DNA from: Pseudomonas sp. ANT_H4
Lineage (GTDB): Bacteria > Pseudomonadota > Gammaproteobacteria > Pseudomonadales > Pseudomonadaceae
NCBI RefSeq assembly: GCF_008369295.1
Contig: NZ_VOBG01000013.1
Span: 62,001-126,000 of the forward strand
Direction of reading: 5' to 3'
DNA length: 64,000 bases
Below the pieces are notes generated by a model that searched no databases, was not told where the DNA came from, and saw only the letters and a program-made list of their open reading frames with translations. The position numbers were made by a program, and so were the translations under genes. Below are positions 1 through 8,235 of the stretch, in pieces (the first letter of the stretch is position 1; each line of letters starts with the position of its first letter).

Positions 1-951
1 AGTGGCACCGGCCTGGACGTTGGCCGAGCTGCGCACAATCACGCCGGTCATCGGCAACGCACCGACCAAGCCACAGAGCATGTTGCCCACACCTTGGGCC
101 GACAGTTCCTTGTCGAAGTCGGAACGCTGGCCATTGTGCATACGGTCGACAGCGGCAGCCGACAGAAGGGTTTCGGCACTGGCGATAAAGGCCACCGCGA
201 AGGCTGCGATCAACAGATTGGGATCGGCCAGGTTCAGCAGGTCGCTGGGGCGCAGCCAGTCAATGGCGTCCGCCAAGTTTTCCGGCACTTCCACCCGCTT
301 TACCTGTAATGCCAGCACCAGGCTGGTCACCGTCGCCAATCCCACACCGAGCAAGGCGCCTGGCACGAAGCGCAGCTTTTGCGGACGAAACTTGTCCCAT
401 AGCCACATCACCAGGATCGTCGATAATCCGAGCAGACCGGCCTGCCAGCCCAACCCGCCGCCCAGCGTCGGGATAGCCTGGATCAACGCTGCCGGGAAGC
501 CGGCGAGATTATCCAGCCCAGAGGGTTTCGGTACGCCGTCGAGCATCACATGGACCTGCGACAGCACAATCAACACCCCGATCCCCGCCAGCATCCCGTA
601 CACCACCGCTGGCGCGGTAACACGGAACCAGCAACCCAGGCGCAAACGCCCGGCCACCAGTTGCAGAAAGCCCGCCAACAGCAGGATCGGCCCGAGCATG
701 ACCATGCCATGCTGGCGCACTACTTCGAATACCAGCACCGCCAGGCCCGCCGCCGGGCCGCTGACTTGCAGTGGCGAGCCAGCCATCCAACCTACCACCA
801 GACCACCGATAATACCGGTGATCAGACCTTTGGCCGGTGGCATCCCCGACGCAATAGCAATCCCCATGCACAAGGGCAGGGCGACCAGAAACACAACCAC
901 GGAGGCCAACAGCTCCCGTGGCAGTACAGCTTTTAATTGAGCAGCACGCAT
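1..951 (-). CDS. SulP-family anion transporter, N-terminal part (runs off left edge)
   Basis: The minus-strand frame opens at an ATG preceded by a GGGAGAG ribosome site and stays open for 317 codons to the window edge. The N-terminus reads MRAAQLKAVLPRELLASVVV and is followed by a run of hydrophobic segments rich in Gly and Ala, including the stretch SGPAAGLAVLVFE and a later SAETLLSAAAVDRM motif, both characteristic of the SulP membrane domain. SulP proteins move sulfate, bicarbonate or dicarboxylates across the inner membrane. A beta-carbonic anhydrase gene lies 86 bp upstream in the same direction. That pairing suggests bicarbonate as substrate, but this is inferred from context only. The C-terminal part, including any STAS domain, is outside the window. 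Confidence 0.85.
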   Translation of the reverse strand, partial: MRAAQLKAVLPRELLASVVVFLVALPLCMGIAIASGMPPAKGLITGIIGGLVVGWMAGSPLQVSGPAAGLAVLVFEVVRQHGMVMLGPILLLAGFLQLVAGRLRLGCWFRVTAPAVVYGMLAGIGVLIVLSQVHVMLDGVPKPSGLDNLAGFPAALIQAIPTLGGGLGWQAGLLGLSTILVMWLWDKFRPQKLRFVPGALLGVGLATVTSLVLALQVKRVEVPENLADAIDWLRPSDLLNLADPNLLIAAFAVAFIASAETLLSAAAVDRMHNGQRSDFDKELSAQGVGNMLCGLVGALPMTGVIVRSSANVQAGAT

Positions 952-1037
952 GATGACTCTCCCGAGGCATTCGCCGGGCATGGAAAGGCCTGGCTGCTTC
1001 AACGGCAGCCATCGCGTTACCCGACATTGGGAATGTT

Positions 1038-1769
1038 TTAGAAGCGCGCTTTAGGCGTCGCCGAAGGGATCGGTTGGGTACCGTTCAACGGCAGGAACGC
1101 CCCTTTTTCCGCATCGTAGGCTTTGATTTCGCTGGTTTCGATGTTGTAGACCCAGCCATGGATAAACAACTGACCATTGGCCATGCGTGAGGCCACGGAC
1201 GGGTGAGTGCGCAAATGCTGCAACTGGGCAATCACGTTTTCTTCAGTCAGCACATGCATGCTTTCGACTTCGCTGGTGCAATGACAGTTGTCCTGGACCA
1301 TGGTCTTGGCAACCTCGGCATGACGCAGCCAGGCTGCGACCGTGGGCATCTTTTCCAGGCTCAGCGGGTTGAGCACCGCACGCATGGCGCCGCAATCGGA
1401 ATGGCCACAAATGATAATGTGCTGCACGCCCAAAGCCAGTACCGCGTATTCGATGGCGGTGGAAACACCGCCGTTCATCTGCCCATAAGGCGGCACGACG
1501 TTGCCGACGTTACGGGTCACAAACAAATCGCCAGGGGCGCTTTGGGTGATCAGTTCCGGAACGATGCGCGAATCGGCGCAGGCAATAAACATCGCCCTAG
1601 GGCTCTGGGCCGTGGCGAGCTTCTTGAAGAGTTCTTCCTGCTGCGGAAAGATCTCGTGATGAAAATGCAAAAAACCTTCAACAATATGTTGCAGCGCTGC
1701 ATCGGCGGATTCCGCCTCGTGAGGGGCTGAAGCCGACGCAGCCAACGGCTGTTTATCCTTGTCACTCAT
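1038..1769 (-). CDS. can: beta-class carbonic anhydrase
   Basis: This 243-residue protein interconverts CO2 and bicarbonate in the cytoplasm. The zinc-binding signatures of the beta class are present: CADSRIVPELI supplies Cys plus the Asp-Arg dyad, and HSDCGAMRA supplies His and Cys. The length is slightly above the usual 200 to 220 residues because of an N-terminal extension of about 25 residues rich in Ala, Ser and Glu. The start ATG has a GAGGA motif just upstream. It is followed by a SulP transporter gene in the same direction, and the two probably form one unit linking CO2 hydration with anion transport. The family assignment is firm; the choice of symbol (can versus cynT) is not resolved by sequence alone. 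Confidence 0.9.
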   Translation of the reverse strand: MSDKDKQPLAASASAPHEAESADAALQHIVEGFLHFHHEIFPQQEELFKKLATAQSPRAMFIACADSRIVPELITQSAPGDLFVTRNVGNVVPPYGQMNGGVSTAIEYAVLALGVQHIIICGHSDCGAMRAVLNPLSLEKMPTVAAWLRHAEVAKTMVQDNCHCTSEVESMHVLTEENVIAQLQHLRTHPSVASRMANGQLFIHGWVYNIETSEIKAYDAEKGAFLPLNGTQPIPSATPKARF

Positions 1770-1997
1770 GATTCATCCTCTTGGTTGGAGCAGGGGAGCT
1801 TTCCAGTTCTGTTCGGCGCGCAACCAGTGCAATAGTTGGAAAACTGCAAAACCAGAGGCGCCGACTCGTTAGTCACTCGATGAACACGTTAACTACCGAA
1901 ACTTAACTCAAACTGAATCAACCGCTCTATCTCGCGGTTCTCCGTGATGTCAAAGCGCGACTACTCAACCGTAAATAGTCCGCGTACCTGCATGAGT

Positions 1998-3056
1998 CTA
2001 CAACAATGTCATTTGCCTGCCGGGCGGACAAAACGCTGTGCAGTCCAGATTAAACCCTTCCCGACGATTGAGTCCAAGTCGTTTGATCGCCTTGGCAAAC
2101 CGCTGCGCCAACAGATCCGCAAACGGCCCTTCACCGCGCATGCGCACACCGAAGCGACTGTCGTAGACCTCACCACCCCGTACCTGACGCACCAGACTCA
2201 TCACATGGGCTGCCCGCTGCGGATAATGGGCCGCCAGCCATTCCTCAAACAACGGCGCCACCTCCAGGGGCAGGCGCAACATCATGTAGGCCGCGCTCTG
2301 TGCGCCAGCCGCATGGGCTTCGGCCAGCAGGCTTTCCAGCTCGCTGTCGTTGATCATCGGGATCATCGGCGAACACAGTACCCCCACCGGAATCCCTGCC
2401 TCACGCATCACCCGAATGGCCCGCAACCGCGCCTTGGGCGCCGCCGTGCGCGGCTCCAGGATGCGCTTGAGTTCGTCGTCCAGACTGGTGAGGCTGATCA
2501 TCACTGCCACCAACCGTTGTTGCGCCAGCTCGGTGAGCAGGTCGAGGTCCCGCAGAATCAGCGAGCCCTTGGTGATGATCGTCACCGGATGACGATAGCG
2601 CAGCAGCACTTGCAGCGTTTGCCGGGTGATCTTGTACTCGCGTTCGATAGGCTGGTACGGGTCGGTATTGGCCCCCAGGTTGATCGGCGCGCAGGTATAG
2701 CCCGGTTTCGACAGTTGCTGCTCCAGCACGTCGGCGGCGTTGGTCTTGGCAATCAATTTGGTTTCAAAGTCCAGCCCAGGGGACATGTCCCAATAGGCGT
2801 GGCTGGGCCGCGCATAGCAGTAGATACAACCATGCTCGCAGCCTCGGTAGGGGTTGATGGAGCGGTCGAACGGCAAGTCCGGGGAGTTGTTACGGGTGAT
2901 GATGGTTTTCGCCATCTCGATACGGACTTCGGTGCCTTGGGTCGGTGGCACTTCCTGGTACCAGCCGTCATCCTCGGCCACGCTGACGGTGGGCGCGAAA
3001 CGATTGTGCAGGTTGGTGGCGGTGCCCCGCCCGCGTGGCGGCAGAGGAGTGAACAT
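1998..3056 (-). CDS. PA0069-family radical SAM protein
   Basis: The 352-residue product carries the radical SAM cluster motif CEHGCIYCYAR (Cx3Cx2C) at about residue 75, followed by a TIM-barrel-like sequence with ANTDPYQPIER and TIITKGSLILRDLDLL, as in SPL-related (Rv2578c/PA0069) radical SAM proteins. The N-terminus PLPPRGRGTATN is typical of the Pseudomonas group. It should bind a [4Fe-4S] cluster and cleave S-adenosylmethionine, but the substrate is unknown. It stands alone, downstream of nothing in the same direction, with 228 bp of non-coding DNA separating it from the carbonic anhydrase gene. I see no defect in it. Confidence 0.85.
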   Translation of the reverse strand: MFTPLPPRGRGTATNLHNRFAPTVSVAEDDGWYQEVPPTQGTEVRIEMAKTIITRNNSPDLPFDRSINPYRGCEHGCIYCYARPSHAYWDMSPGLDFETKLIAKTNAADVLEQQLSKPGYTCAPINLGANTDPYQPIEREYKITRQTLQVLLRYRHPVTIITKGSLILRDLDLLTELAQQRLVAVMISLTSLDDELKRILEPRTAAPKARLRAIRVMREAGIPVGVLCSPMIPMINDSELESLLAEAHAAGAQSAAYMMLRLPLEVAPLFEEWLAAHYPQRAAHVMSLVRQVRGGEVYDSRFGVRMRGEGPFADLLAQRFAKAIKRLGLNRREGFNLDCTAFCPPGRQMTLL

Positions 3057-3136
3057 GAAAGCGCCTATATACTGTTTTTTTATACAGTACAGAGGCGCAA
3101 GGTATCTGACCAGTGCCGTTGAGCGGCAAGCCCCAA

Positions 3137-4435
3137 TCAGTGTTTTTGCGTCACCTGGCCAAGGTCGTCACCCGAGGTGCTCTGCATGTCGCTCTTGCGC
3201 AGGTCCGCCACTTCGCCGGCCTTCACCGGTGCACCTTTATTCCCCCAGCTACCGCGAATGAAACTAACCACATCCGCCACTTCCTCATCCGACAAGCGCC
3301 AGGCAAAAGCCGGCATGGTGAAGGTCGACGGCGCCGCATGAGTGGCCGGCAAGGTGCCGCCATTCAATACGATGTTGATCAACGAGGTGGCATCCGCCGT
3401 CTGCACGACCGGGTTGCCCGCCAGCGCCGGGAATACCCGCGTATAGCCATGACCGTCGGTACGGTGGCACGCCGCGCAGTTGTCGATGTAGACCGACGCT
3501 CCGCGCTGGCTGTCGTCACCTTTCAACAAAGCCTCGGCGACCTGTTTGTCGTACTGATGAGGTTGATCTTTTGGATCAACAGCCGGCAGGCTCTTGAGGT
3601 AACGGGCGATCGCGGTCAGGTCGTCTTCTGACATGTATTGCATGCTATGGACGACAACATCGCTCATGCCGCCAAATACTGCACTGCGGTCACTGCGACC
3701 GGTCTTGAGAAACTGCACCAGTTGATCCTCGCTCCAACTGCCCAGACCGTCCTTGTGATCGCCCCGCAGGCTCTTGGCAATCCAGCCTTCCAGCGGTGCA
3801 CTGCCGGACAAAAACTCAGCCCCTTCAGAAGCACTCAGGGCTTTTTCCTGCATGGTCAGGGCGCGTGGCGTATGGCACGCGCCGCAATGGCCGAGGCCTT
3901 CCACCAGATAGGCGCCTCGGCTGATCACTGGATCTGCCCCGGCCTGCGCCTGGTAATCCGAAGCATCGGGCGCAAACATCCAGCGCCAGGCTGCCAGCGG
4001 CCAACGCATGCTGAGCGGCCAAGGAATGTCGCTGTCCTTGTTCACTTGGGCGACCGGTTCAACACCCGTCATGAAGTAGGCATACAACGCCTGCATGTCG
4101 GTTTCGCTGACCCGTGAATAAGATGGGTAAGGCATCGCCGGGTAAAGAGTACTACCGCTTTTGGCGATGCCATGGCGCACGGCCTTGTCGAAGTCTTCAA
4201 AGCTGTAGTCGCCCAGGCCAGCCTTGTCCGGGGTGATGTTGGTGGAATAGATGATGCCAATGGGGGTTTCCATCGGCAGGCCACCGGCGAAGGGTTTTCC
4301 ACCCTGGGCGGTATGGCAGGCCACGCAGTCACCGGCGCGGGCCAGGTATTCGCCCTGTTTGATCAAATCATCCTGGGCGGCGCTTACCGAGCAACTGCTG
4401 AACAAGGCCAGGGAGGCGATAACGAATGCTTTCAT
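3137..4435 (-). CDS. triheme cytochrome c subunit of a GMC-type dehydrogenase (gluconate 2-dehydrogenase-like)
   Basis: The precursor of 432 residues has a Sec signal peptide (MKAFVIASLALFSSCSVSAA) and three CxxCH heme-binding motifs, CVACH, CGACH and CAACH, in the spacing of the cytochrome subunits of membrane-bound gluconate and alcohol dehydrogenases. It should accept electrons from the flavoprotein encoded just upstream and pass them to ubiquinone or an oxidase in the periplasm. I chose the second ATG because AAGGAG lies 8 bases before it, whereas an upstream in-frame ATG is only 2 bases from that site. It is the last gene of a three-gene operon, 12 bp after the GMC gene. Confidence 0.88.
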   Translation of the reverse strand: MKAFVIASLALFSSCSVSAAQDDLIKQGEYLARAGDCVACHTAQGGKPFAGGLPMETPIGIIYSTNITPDKAGLGDYSFEDFDKAVRHGIAKSGSTLYPAMPYPSYSRVSETDMQALYAYFMTGVEPVAQVNKDSDIPWPLSMRWPLAAWRWMFAPDASDYQAQAGADPVISRGAYLVEGLGHCGACHTPRALTMQEKALSASEGAEFLSGSAPLEGWIAKSLRGDHKDGLGSWSEDQLVQFLKTGRSDRSAVFGGMSDVVVHSMQYMSEDDLTAIARYLKSLPAVDPKDQPHQYDKQVAEALLKGDDSQRGASVYIDNCAACHRTDGHGYTRVFPALAGNPVVQTADATSLINIVLNGGTLPATHAAPSTFTMPAFAWRLSDEEVADVVSFIRGSWGNKGAPVKAGEVADLRKSDMQSTSGDDLGQVTQKH

Positions 4436-4447
4436 GGTCATCGCTCC

Positions 4448-6232
4448 TTATGCCTGAACCAGCGGGCCGGGGTTTTTCAAGTACTGCTCGCGAATCGCCC
4501 GTGCCGACCAGTAGGTCAGCGCCGCTACCAGGCCCGTAGGGTTGTAACCCAAGCCTTGTGGGAACGCAGACGCGCCAGGGACGAACACGTTGTGCACATC
4601 CCAACACTGCAGGTAACGGTTCAAGGCACTGGTTTTCGGGTCGGTGCCCATGATTGCGCCACCGTTGAGGTGGGTGGTCTGGTAGGACGCAGTGTTGAAG
4701 TGATCACCCACCTTTTTACCCAGCAACGCGATGGCCTTGGGGTTCATCGCCTCGGCGATCTTGCCCATTTTCTCGACCATGAAGCGGTTCATCTTGATGT
4801 CGTTTTCCTGCCAGTCGAAGGTCATACGCAGCAGAGGCAGGCCGTAGGCATCGCGGTAAACCGGGTCCAGATCGAGGTAGTTGCCTCGGTAGGATTGATG
4901 GGCGCCGTGGGCGTCCATCGACACCTGGTGGGTGTAGTAATCGGCAGTAGCACGTTTCCAGGCACTGCCCCAAGCCGGGGTGCCGGGTGGGTTGGAGGTG
5001 CCGGCAATCGGTCGGCTCCCGGCCTGGTTGACCCACATCGGCGAACCACCGACAAAGCCGTGAGGCCCGTGGTCGAAGTTGTCGGCGTTGAAATCATCCA
5101 CCGCCACGCCGTTGCCGCCGGCGCCGATAAAGTTGTTGGTGTGCACGTCTTTATCGAAGAAGGCCTTGATGGTGGCCATGTTCTGGTAGGCGAAGTTCTT
5201 GCCCACCACGCCTTCCCCGGAAATCGGGTCGTAGGGCTTGCCGATACCCGAGAGCAGCATCAAGCGCACGTTGTGGAACTGGAACGCGCCGAGGATCACC
5301 AAGTCCGCTGGTTGCTCGATTTCCCGGCCTTGGGCGTCGATGTAGGTCACACCGGTGGCTTTGCTCTTGGTGCTGTCGAGATTGACCTTCAACACGTGGG
5401 AGTTGGGCCGCAATTCAAAGTTCGGCACCTGCTTGAGGGCCGGCAGGATGTTCACGTTCGGTGAGGCCTTGGAGTACATGTAGCAAACGTAGCCACTGCA
5501 GAAGCCGCAGAAGTTGCACGGGCCCATCTGCGCGCCATAGGGGTTGGTGTAGGGCCCCGAGGTATTGGCTGATGGCAGGTTGTAGGGTTTGTAGCCCACG
5601 GCATTGGCCGCTTGCTGGAACAGCTGCGCGGAGTAGGTATTTTTCTGCGACTCCAGGGGGAAATGGTTCGAACGGTCTGGCGCATAGGGGTTGCCGCCAC
5701 GGCCTTCGCCCACCAACTGACCTTGCACCGTCCAGGCCTGGCCAGAGGTGCCAAAGACTTTCTCGGCGTAGTCAAAGAACGGTTCCAGCTCTTCATAGCT
5801 GACGCCGAAATCCTGGATGGTCATGTCCTTGGGAATGAAGCTTTTCCCGTAGCGCTCTTCGTAGTGGCTGCGCATGCGCAACTCGATGGGGTCGACACGA
5901 AAGTGCACGCCCGACCAGTGCAACCCCGCACCGCCGACACCATTACCCGGCAGGAAGGCGCCCAACTGACGATTAGGCAAGGCAACGTCATTCACGCTAT
6001 GACGAATAGTCACCGTCTCCTTGGAGATATCCTGGAAGAGTTTTTTGCGAACGCTGTAGGTCAGTTCGTCAATAACTTGCGGGTAGTTGCCGTCCGGGTA
6101 GGTGTCCTGCATCGGCCCACGCTCAAGCGCAACAACGTGCAAGCCCGCTTCAGTCAGTTCCTTGGCCATGATCGCGCCGGTCCAGCCGAAGCCGACGATG
6201 ACCGCATCCACTTTCTTCATGATGGTCGCCAC
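4448..6232 (-). CDS. GMC-family FAD dehydrogenase, large subunit (gluconate 2-dehydrogenase-like)
   Basis: The 594-residue protein begins with an FAD-binding Rossmann motif (VIVGFGWTGAIMAKELTEAG) and has the GMC oxidoreductase layout, including GNGVGGAGLHWSG and the C-terminal NPTGLVAALTYWSA segment with the His-Asn active-site region upstream. A Cys-rich stretch CNFCGFCSGYVCYMYSKASP is typical of the gluconate-dehydrogenase branch. It oxidises a sugar acid or polyol, with gluconate to 2-ketogluconate the best family guess, and hands electrons to the cytochrome subunit. The start is a GTG with GAGAGGG 7 bases before it. It follows the small subunit gene by 2 bases. The exact substrate cannot be fixed from sequence. 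Confidence 0.87.
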   Translation of the reverse strand: MATIMKKVDAVIVGFGWTGAIMAKELTEAGLHVVALERGPMQDTYPDGNYPQVIDELTYSVRKKLFQDISKETVTIRHSVNDVALPNRQLGAFLPGNGVGGAGLHWSGVHFRVDPIELRMRSHYEERYGKSFIPKDMTIQDFGVSYEELEPFFDYAEKVFGTSGQAWTVQGQLVGEGRGGNPYAPDRSNHFPLESQKNTYSAQLFQQAANAVGYKPYNLPSANTSGPYTNPYGAQMGPCNFCGFCSGYVCYMYSKASPNVNILPALKQVPNFELRPNSHVLKVNLDSTKSKATGVTYIDAQGREIEQPADLVILGAFQFHNVRLMLLSGIGKPYDPISGEGVVGKNFAYQNMATIKAFFDKDVHTNNFIGAGGNGVAVDDFNADNFDHGPHGFVGGSPMWVNQAGSRPIAGTSNPPGTPAWGSAWKRATADYYTHQVSMDAHGAHQSYRGNYLDLDPVYRDAYGLPLLRMTFDWQENDIKMNRFMVEKMGKIAEAMNPKAIALLGKKVGDHFNTASYQTTHLNGGAIMGTDPKTSALNRYLQCWDVHNVFVPGASAFPQGLGYNPTGLVAALTYWSARAIREQYLKNPGPLVQA

Positions 6233-6234
6233 GC

Positions 6235-6987
6235 TTATGCCCTCTCGCCACGGATGGAAACAGCCGGGAAGGGGTATTGCTCGTTGCGTTCAACCCAATC
6301 CATGAAATCGGCGCGGGCGCCGGGGAAGCCGATCATGGTCCAGCCGACCATGCCTTTGTTGCCACCGTGGATCGGGTCGCAGAAGAACCCTTCCTTGGTG
6401 TTTTGCAGCAACAAGTTGAAGAAAATCTTCGACGGCACGGCGTCAAAATGCACAGCGGTTTCACCGCCGCCGGCTTCCAGGCGCTTGAGCATATCGTCCT
6501 GGGTAGCGCTGTCTTGCGCAGCAAAAGCTTTACCGTTGAACGCTTTCGACCACGCATCCGTGGCAGCAATACCTAGGCGATAGATTTCCTTGGGCACCAA
6601 TTTGCTCTGCCAACCCATCTCCGGCGGTGCGTCGGCGTTGAACGGACCTTGCATAAACCACAGGGCGCCGCTGGCGTATGGGGTGTTCATCTGGCGGTCG
6701 ATGTATTCCGGCGCACCGGCTTCCAGCGCACCAGGGCCTTGTGCATCAGCCGGGATCAAGCGAGCGACAGCGGCATTGATAAAGGCCCATTCTTCGGCAG
6801 TGAAATAGCTCGGCTCGTAAGCCTTGCTACTGACAGAGGCCTTGGCCGGACTGGCTTGAGCAGGCTCGGACGTAGCCATCAGCACCGAACCGCCCAGGCC
6901 CGTGCTGGCAACAGTGACCACCGGGATCAAGGTCAAGGATTTGCGCAAAAACTCACGCCGGGGGTTGTCTCGATCTTGATCAGACAT
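6235..6987 (-). CDS. gluconate 2-dehydrogenase subunit 3-family protein (small subunit)
   Basis: This 250-residue protein carries a twin-arginine signal (NPRREFLRKS followed by a hydrophobic stretch) and an EEWAFINAAVARLIPAD segment that is the hallmark of gluconate_2-dh3 family subunits. In the family, this subunit escorts the folded flavoprotein through the Tat system and is needed for a stable complex. The large subunit has no signal of its own, which fits co-export. It is the first gene of the operon, with GAGGTG before the ATG. The 274 bp upstream are non-coding and shared with the divergent phosphatase gene, so both promoters should lie there. Confidence 0.86.
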   Translation of the reverse strand: MSDQDRDNPRREFLRKSLTLIPVVTVASTGLGGSVLMATSEPAQASPAKASVSSKAYEPSYFTAEEWAFINAAVARLIPADAQGPGALEAGAPEYIDRQMNTPYASGALWFMQGPFNADAPPEMGWQSKLVPKEIYRLGIAATDAWSKAFNGKAFAAQDSATQDDMLKRLEAGGGETAVHFDAVPSKIFFNLLLQNTKEGFFCDPIHGGNKGMVGWTMIGFPGARADFMDWVERNEQYPFPAVSIRGERA

Positions 6988-7261
6988 GGTGGCACCTCAT
7001 CATGTGGTCACAGGTTTGTCAGCCGCTTCTAAGGAGCGACTTATCGTTTTGGCAGAAAATGGGGATCCAAAGGACCCAAGGGGATAGAACACAGCGGCAA
7101 TCAATAGTTACAAATGATAGCAGCCTAAGCATTGAGAGAATCGATTCAGCATTAAAAGACAGCAGCAGTTCACGATTCTTTGACGAGCACCTCACGCCGC
7201 ATTGACCGCCCCTAGGCGAATCTGAGCCCATCAGCCATCTCCCTATTCGGTTACATCGCGC

Positions 7262-7918
7262 ATGCTCAAGAATCAATTACTGCCGGCCTTATACATCGCG
7301 TGCATGGCGCTGTTCACCATCAGCCACGCCCAGGCTGACGACGCCGCACCCATTCGCTCACCGGAATGGGCACAGCCGGTGGGAAACCAATATAACCTGT
7401 ATCAAATGTCACCTACGCTCTATCGCAGCGCGTTACCTGACAGCAGCGCGGTTCCTGTCTTGGAAAAACTCAAGATCGGTACAGTGATCAATTTTCTGCC
7501 CGAATCTGATGCCAACTGGCTGAAATCGCCGGGCATCAAACAAGTGCAACTGGCCTATCGCACCAACCATGTCGACGACAGCGACGTACTGGCAGCCCTG
7601 CGGGCCATTCAGGACGCACAAGCTGACGGCGCGGTGTTGATGCACTGCAAACACGGCTCCGACCGCACCGGGTTGATGGCCGCGATGTATCGGGTGGTAG
7701 TCCAGGGATGGAGCAAGGAAGACGCGCTGAACGAAATGACCTTGGGCGGTTTTGGCACCAGCAACGGCTTTAAGGACGGCGTTCGCTACATGATGCAGGC
7801 CAATGTCGACAAACTGCGTACAGCGCTGGCCAATGGTGATTGCAGCACCAGCGCGTTTGCACTGTGCTCGATGAAGAGTTGGATTAATACGGGGAGCAAG
7901 GAACCAAACACCTTGTAG
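7262..7918 (+). CDS. periplasmic dual-specificity/tyrosine phosphatase-family protein
   Basis: The 218-residue product has an N-terminal hydrophobic signal (LLPALYIACMALFTISHAQA) and the phosphatase P-loop HCKHGSDRTG, with Cys as nucleophile and Arg for phosphate binding. The upstream segment LYRSALPDSSAVPVLEKL and the motif TVINFLPES are the usual features of the DSP/PTP-like bacterial family. It is predicted to act outside the cytoplasm; its substrate, possibly a phosphoinositide or phosphoprotein, is unknown. The gene is monocistronic and ends at a REP-type hairpin. Ribosome-site evidence for the start is weak, but the signal peptide argues for this ATG. Confidence 0.82.
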   Translation: MLKNQLLPALYIACMALFTISHAQADDAAPIRSPEWAQPVGNQYNLYQMSPTLYRSALPDSSAVPVLEKLKIGTVINFLPESDANWLKSPGIKQVQLAYRTNHVDDSDVLAALRAIQDAQADGAVLMHCKHGSDRTGLMAAMYRVVVQGWSKEDALNEMTLGGFGTSNGFKDGVRYMMQANVDKLRTALANGDCSTSAFALCSMKSWINTGSKEPNTL

Positions 7919-7957
7919 GTGCGAGCTTGCTCCGGGCGGCGCAAGCTCGCTTCTACA
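7914..7957. repeat. REP-like hairpin between convergent genes
   Basis: GCGAGCTTGC pairs with GCAAGCTCGC, and the outer TGTAG and CTACA arms also pair. The hairpin begins inside the phosphatase stop codon and ends 6 bases before the end of the convergent yheV gene. The sequence resembles the Pseudomonas REP type and could end transcription from both sides. Confidence 0.6.
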
Positions 7958-7962
7958 TGGAG

Positions 7963-8235
7963 TCAGTGTTTTTTCAGTTTCGGATTGGGGAAAAACTGCA
8001 CCGCTTGCACCTTGGCATCCGGCACTTTCAACGCCGACGTGTTCACCCGCGTACCCAATTCCTTGGGCACCGACAGGCCTTGTTCATTGAGCGTGTCGGA
8101 GTAACCGCAGGCCACGCACTCGCGGTGCGGTACGTCGTCTTCGCTCCACATCATCAACTTGTCTGGCTCGCTGCACGCCGGGCAGACCGCCCCGGCGATA
8201 AAGCGTTTTTTGGTTTTCACAGGTCCGTCACTCAT
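7963..8235 (-). CDS. yheV: YheV-family zinc-ribbon protein
   Basis: The 90-residue protein has two Cys pairs, CPAC and CVAC, about 24 residues apart. This forms the zinc ribbon expected of the YheV family, and the Lys-rich C-terminus (FFPNPKLKKH) is also conserved there. The function is not known. Its ATG overlaps the prlC stop codon (ATGA), so it is translationally coupled to oligopeptidase A, an arrangement also seen in enteric bacteria. Confidence 0.85.
   Translation of the reverse strand: MSDGPVKTKKRFIAGAVCPACSEPDKLMMWSEDDVPHRECVACGYSDTLNEQGLSVPKELGTRVNTSALKVPDAKVQAVQFFPNPKLKKH

Noticed and set aside
2..940. Long plus-strand open frame over the SulP gene
   Set aside because: It is the antisense of a clear SulP coding frame, rich in Pro, Arg and Ser and without any family pattern; GC-rich genes leave such frames open by chance.
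1944..3122. Plus-strand 392-codon frame opposite the radical SAM gene
   Set aside because: It has low-complexity His/Arg/Gln content, no ribosome site, and lies fully antisense to a conserved gene.
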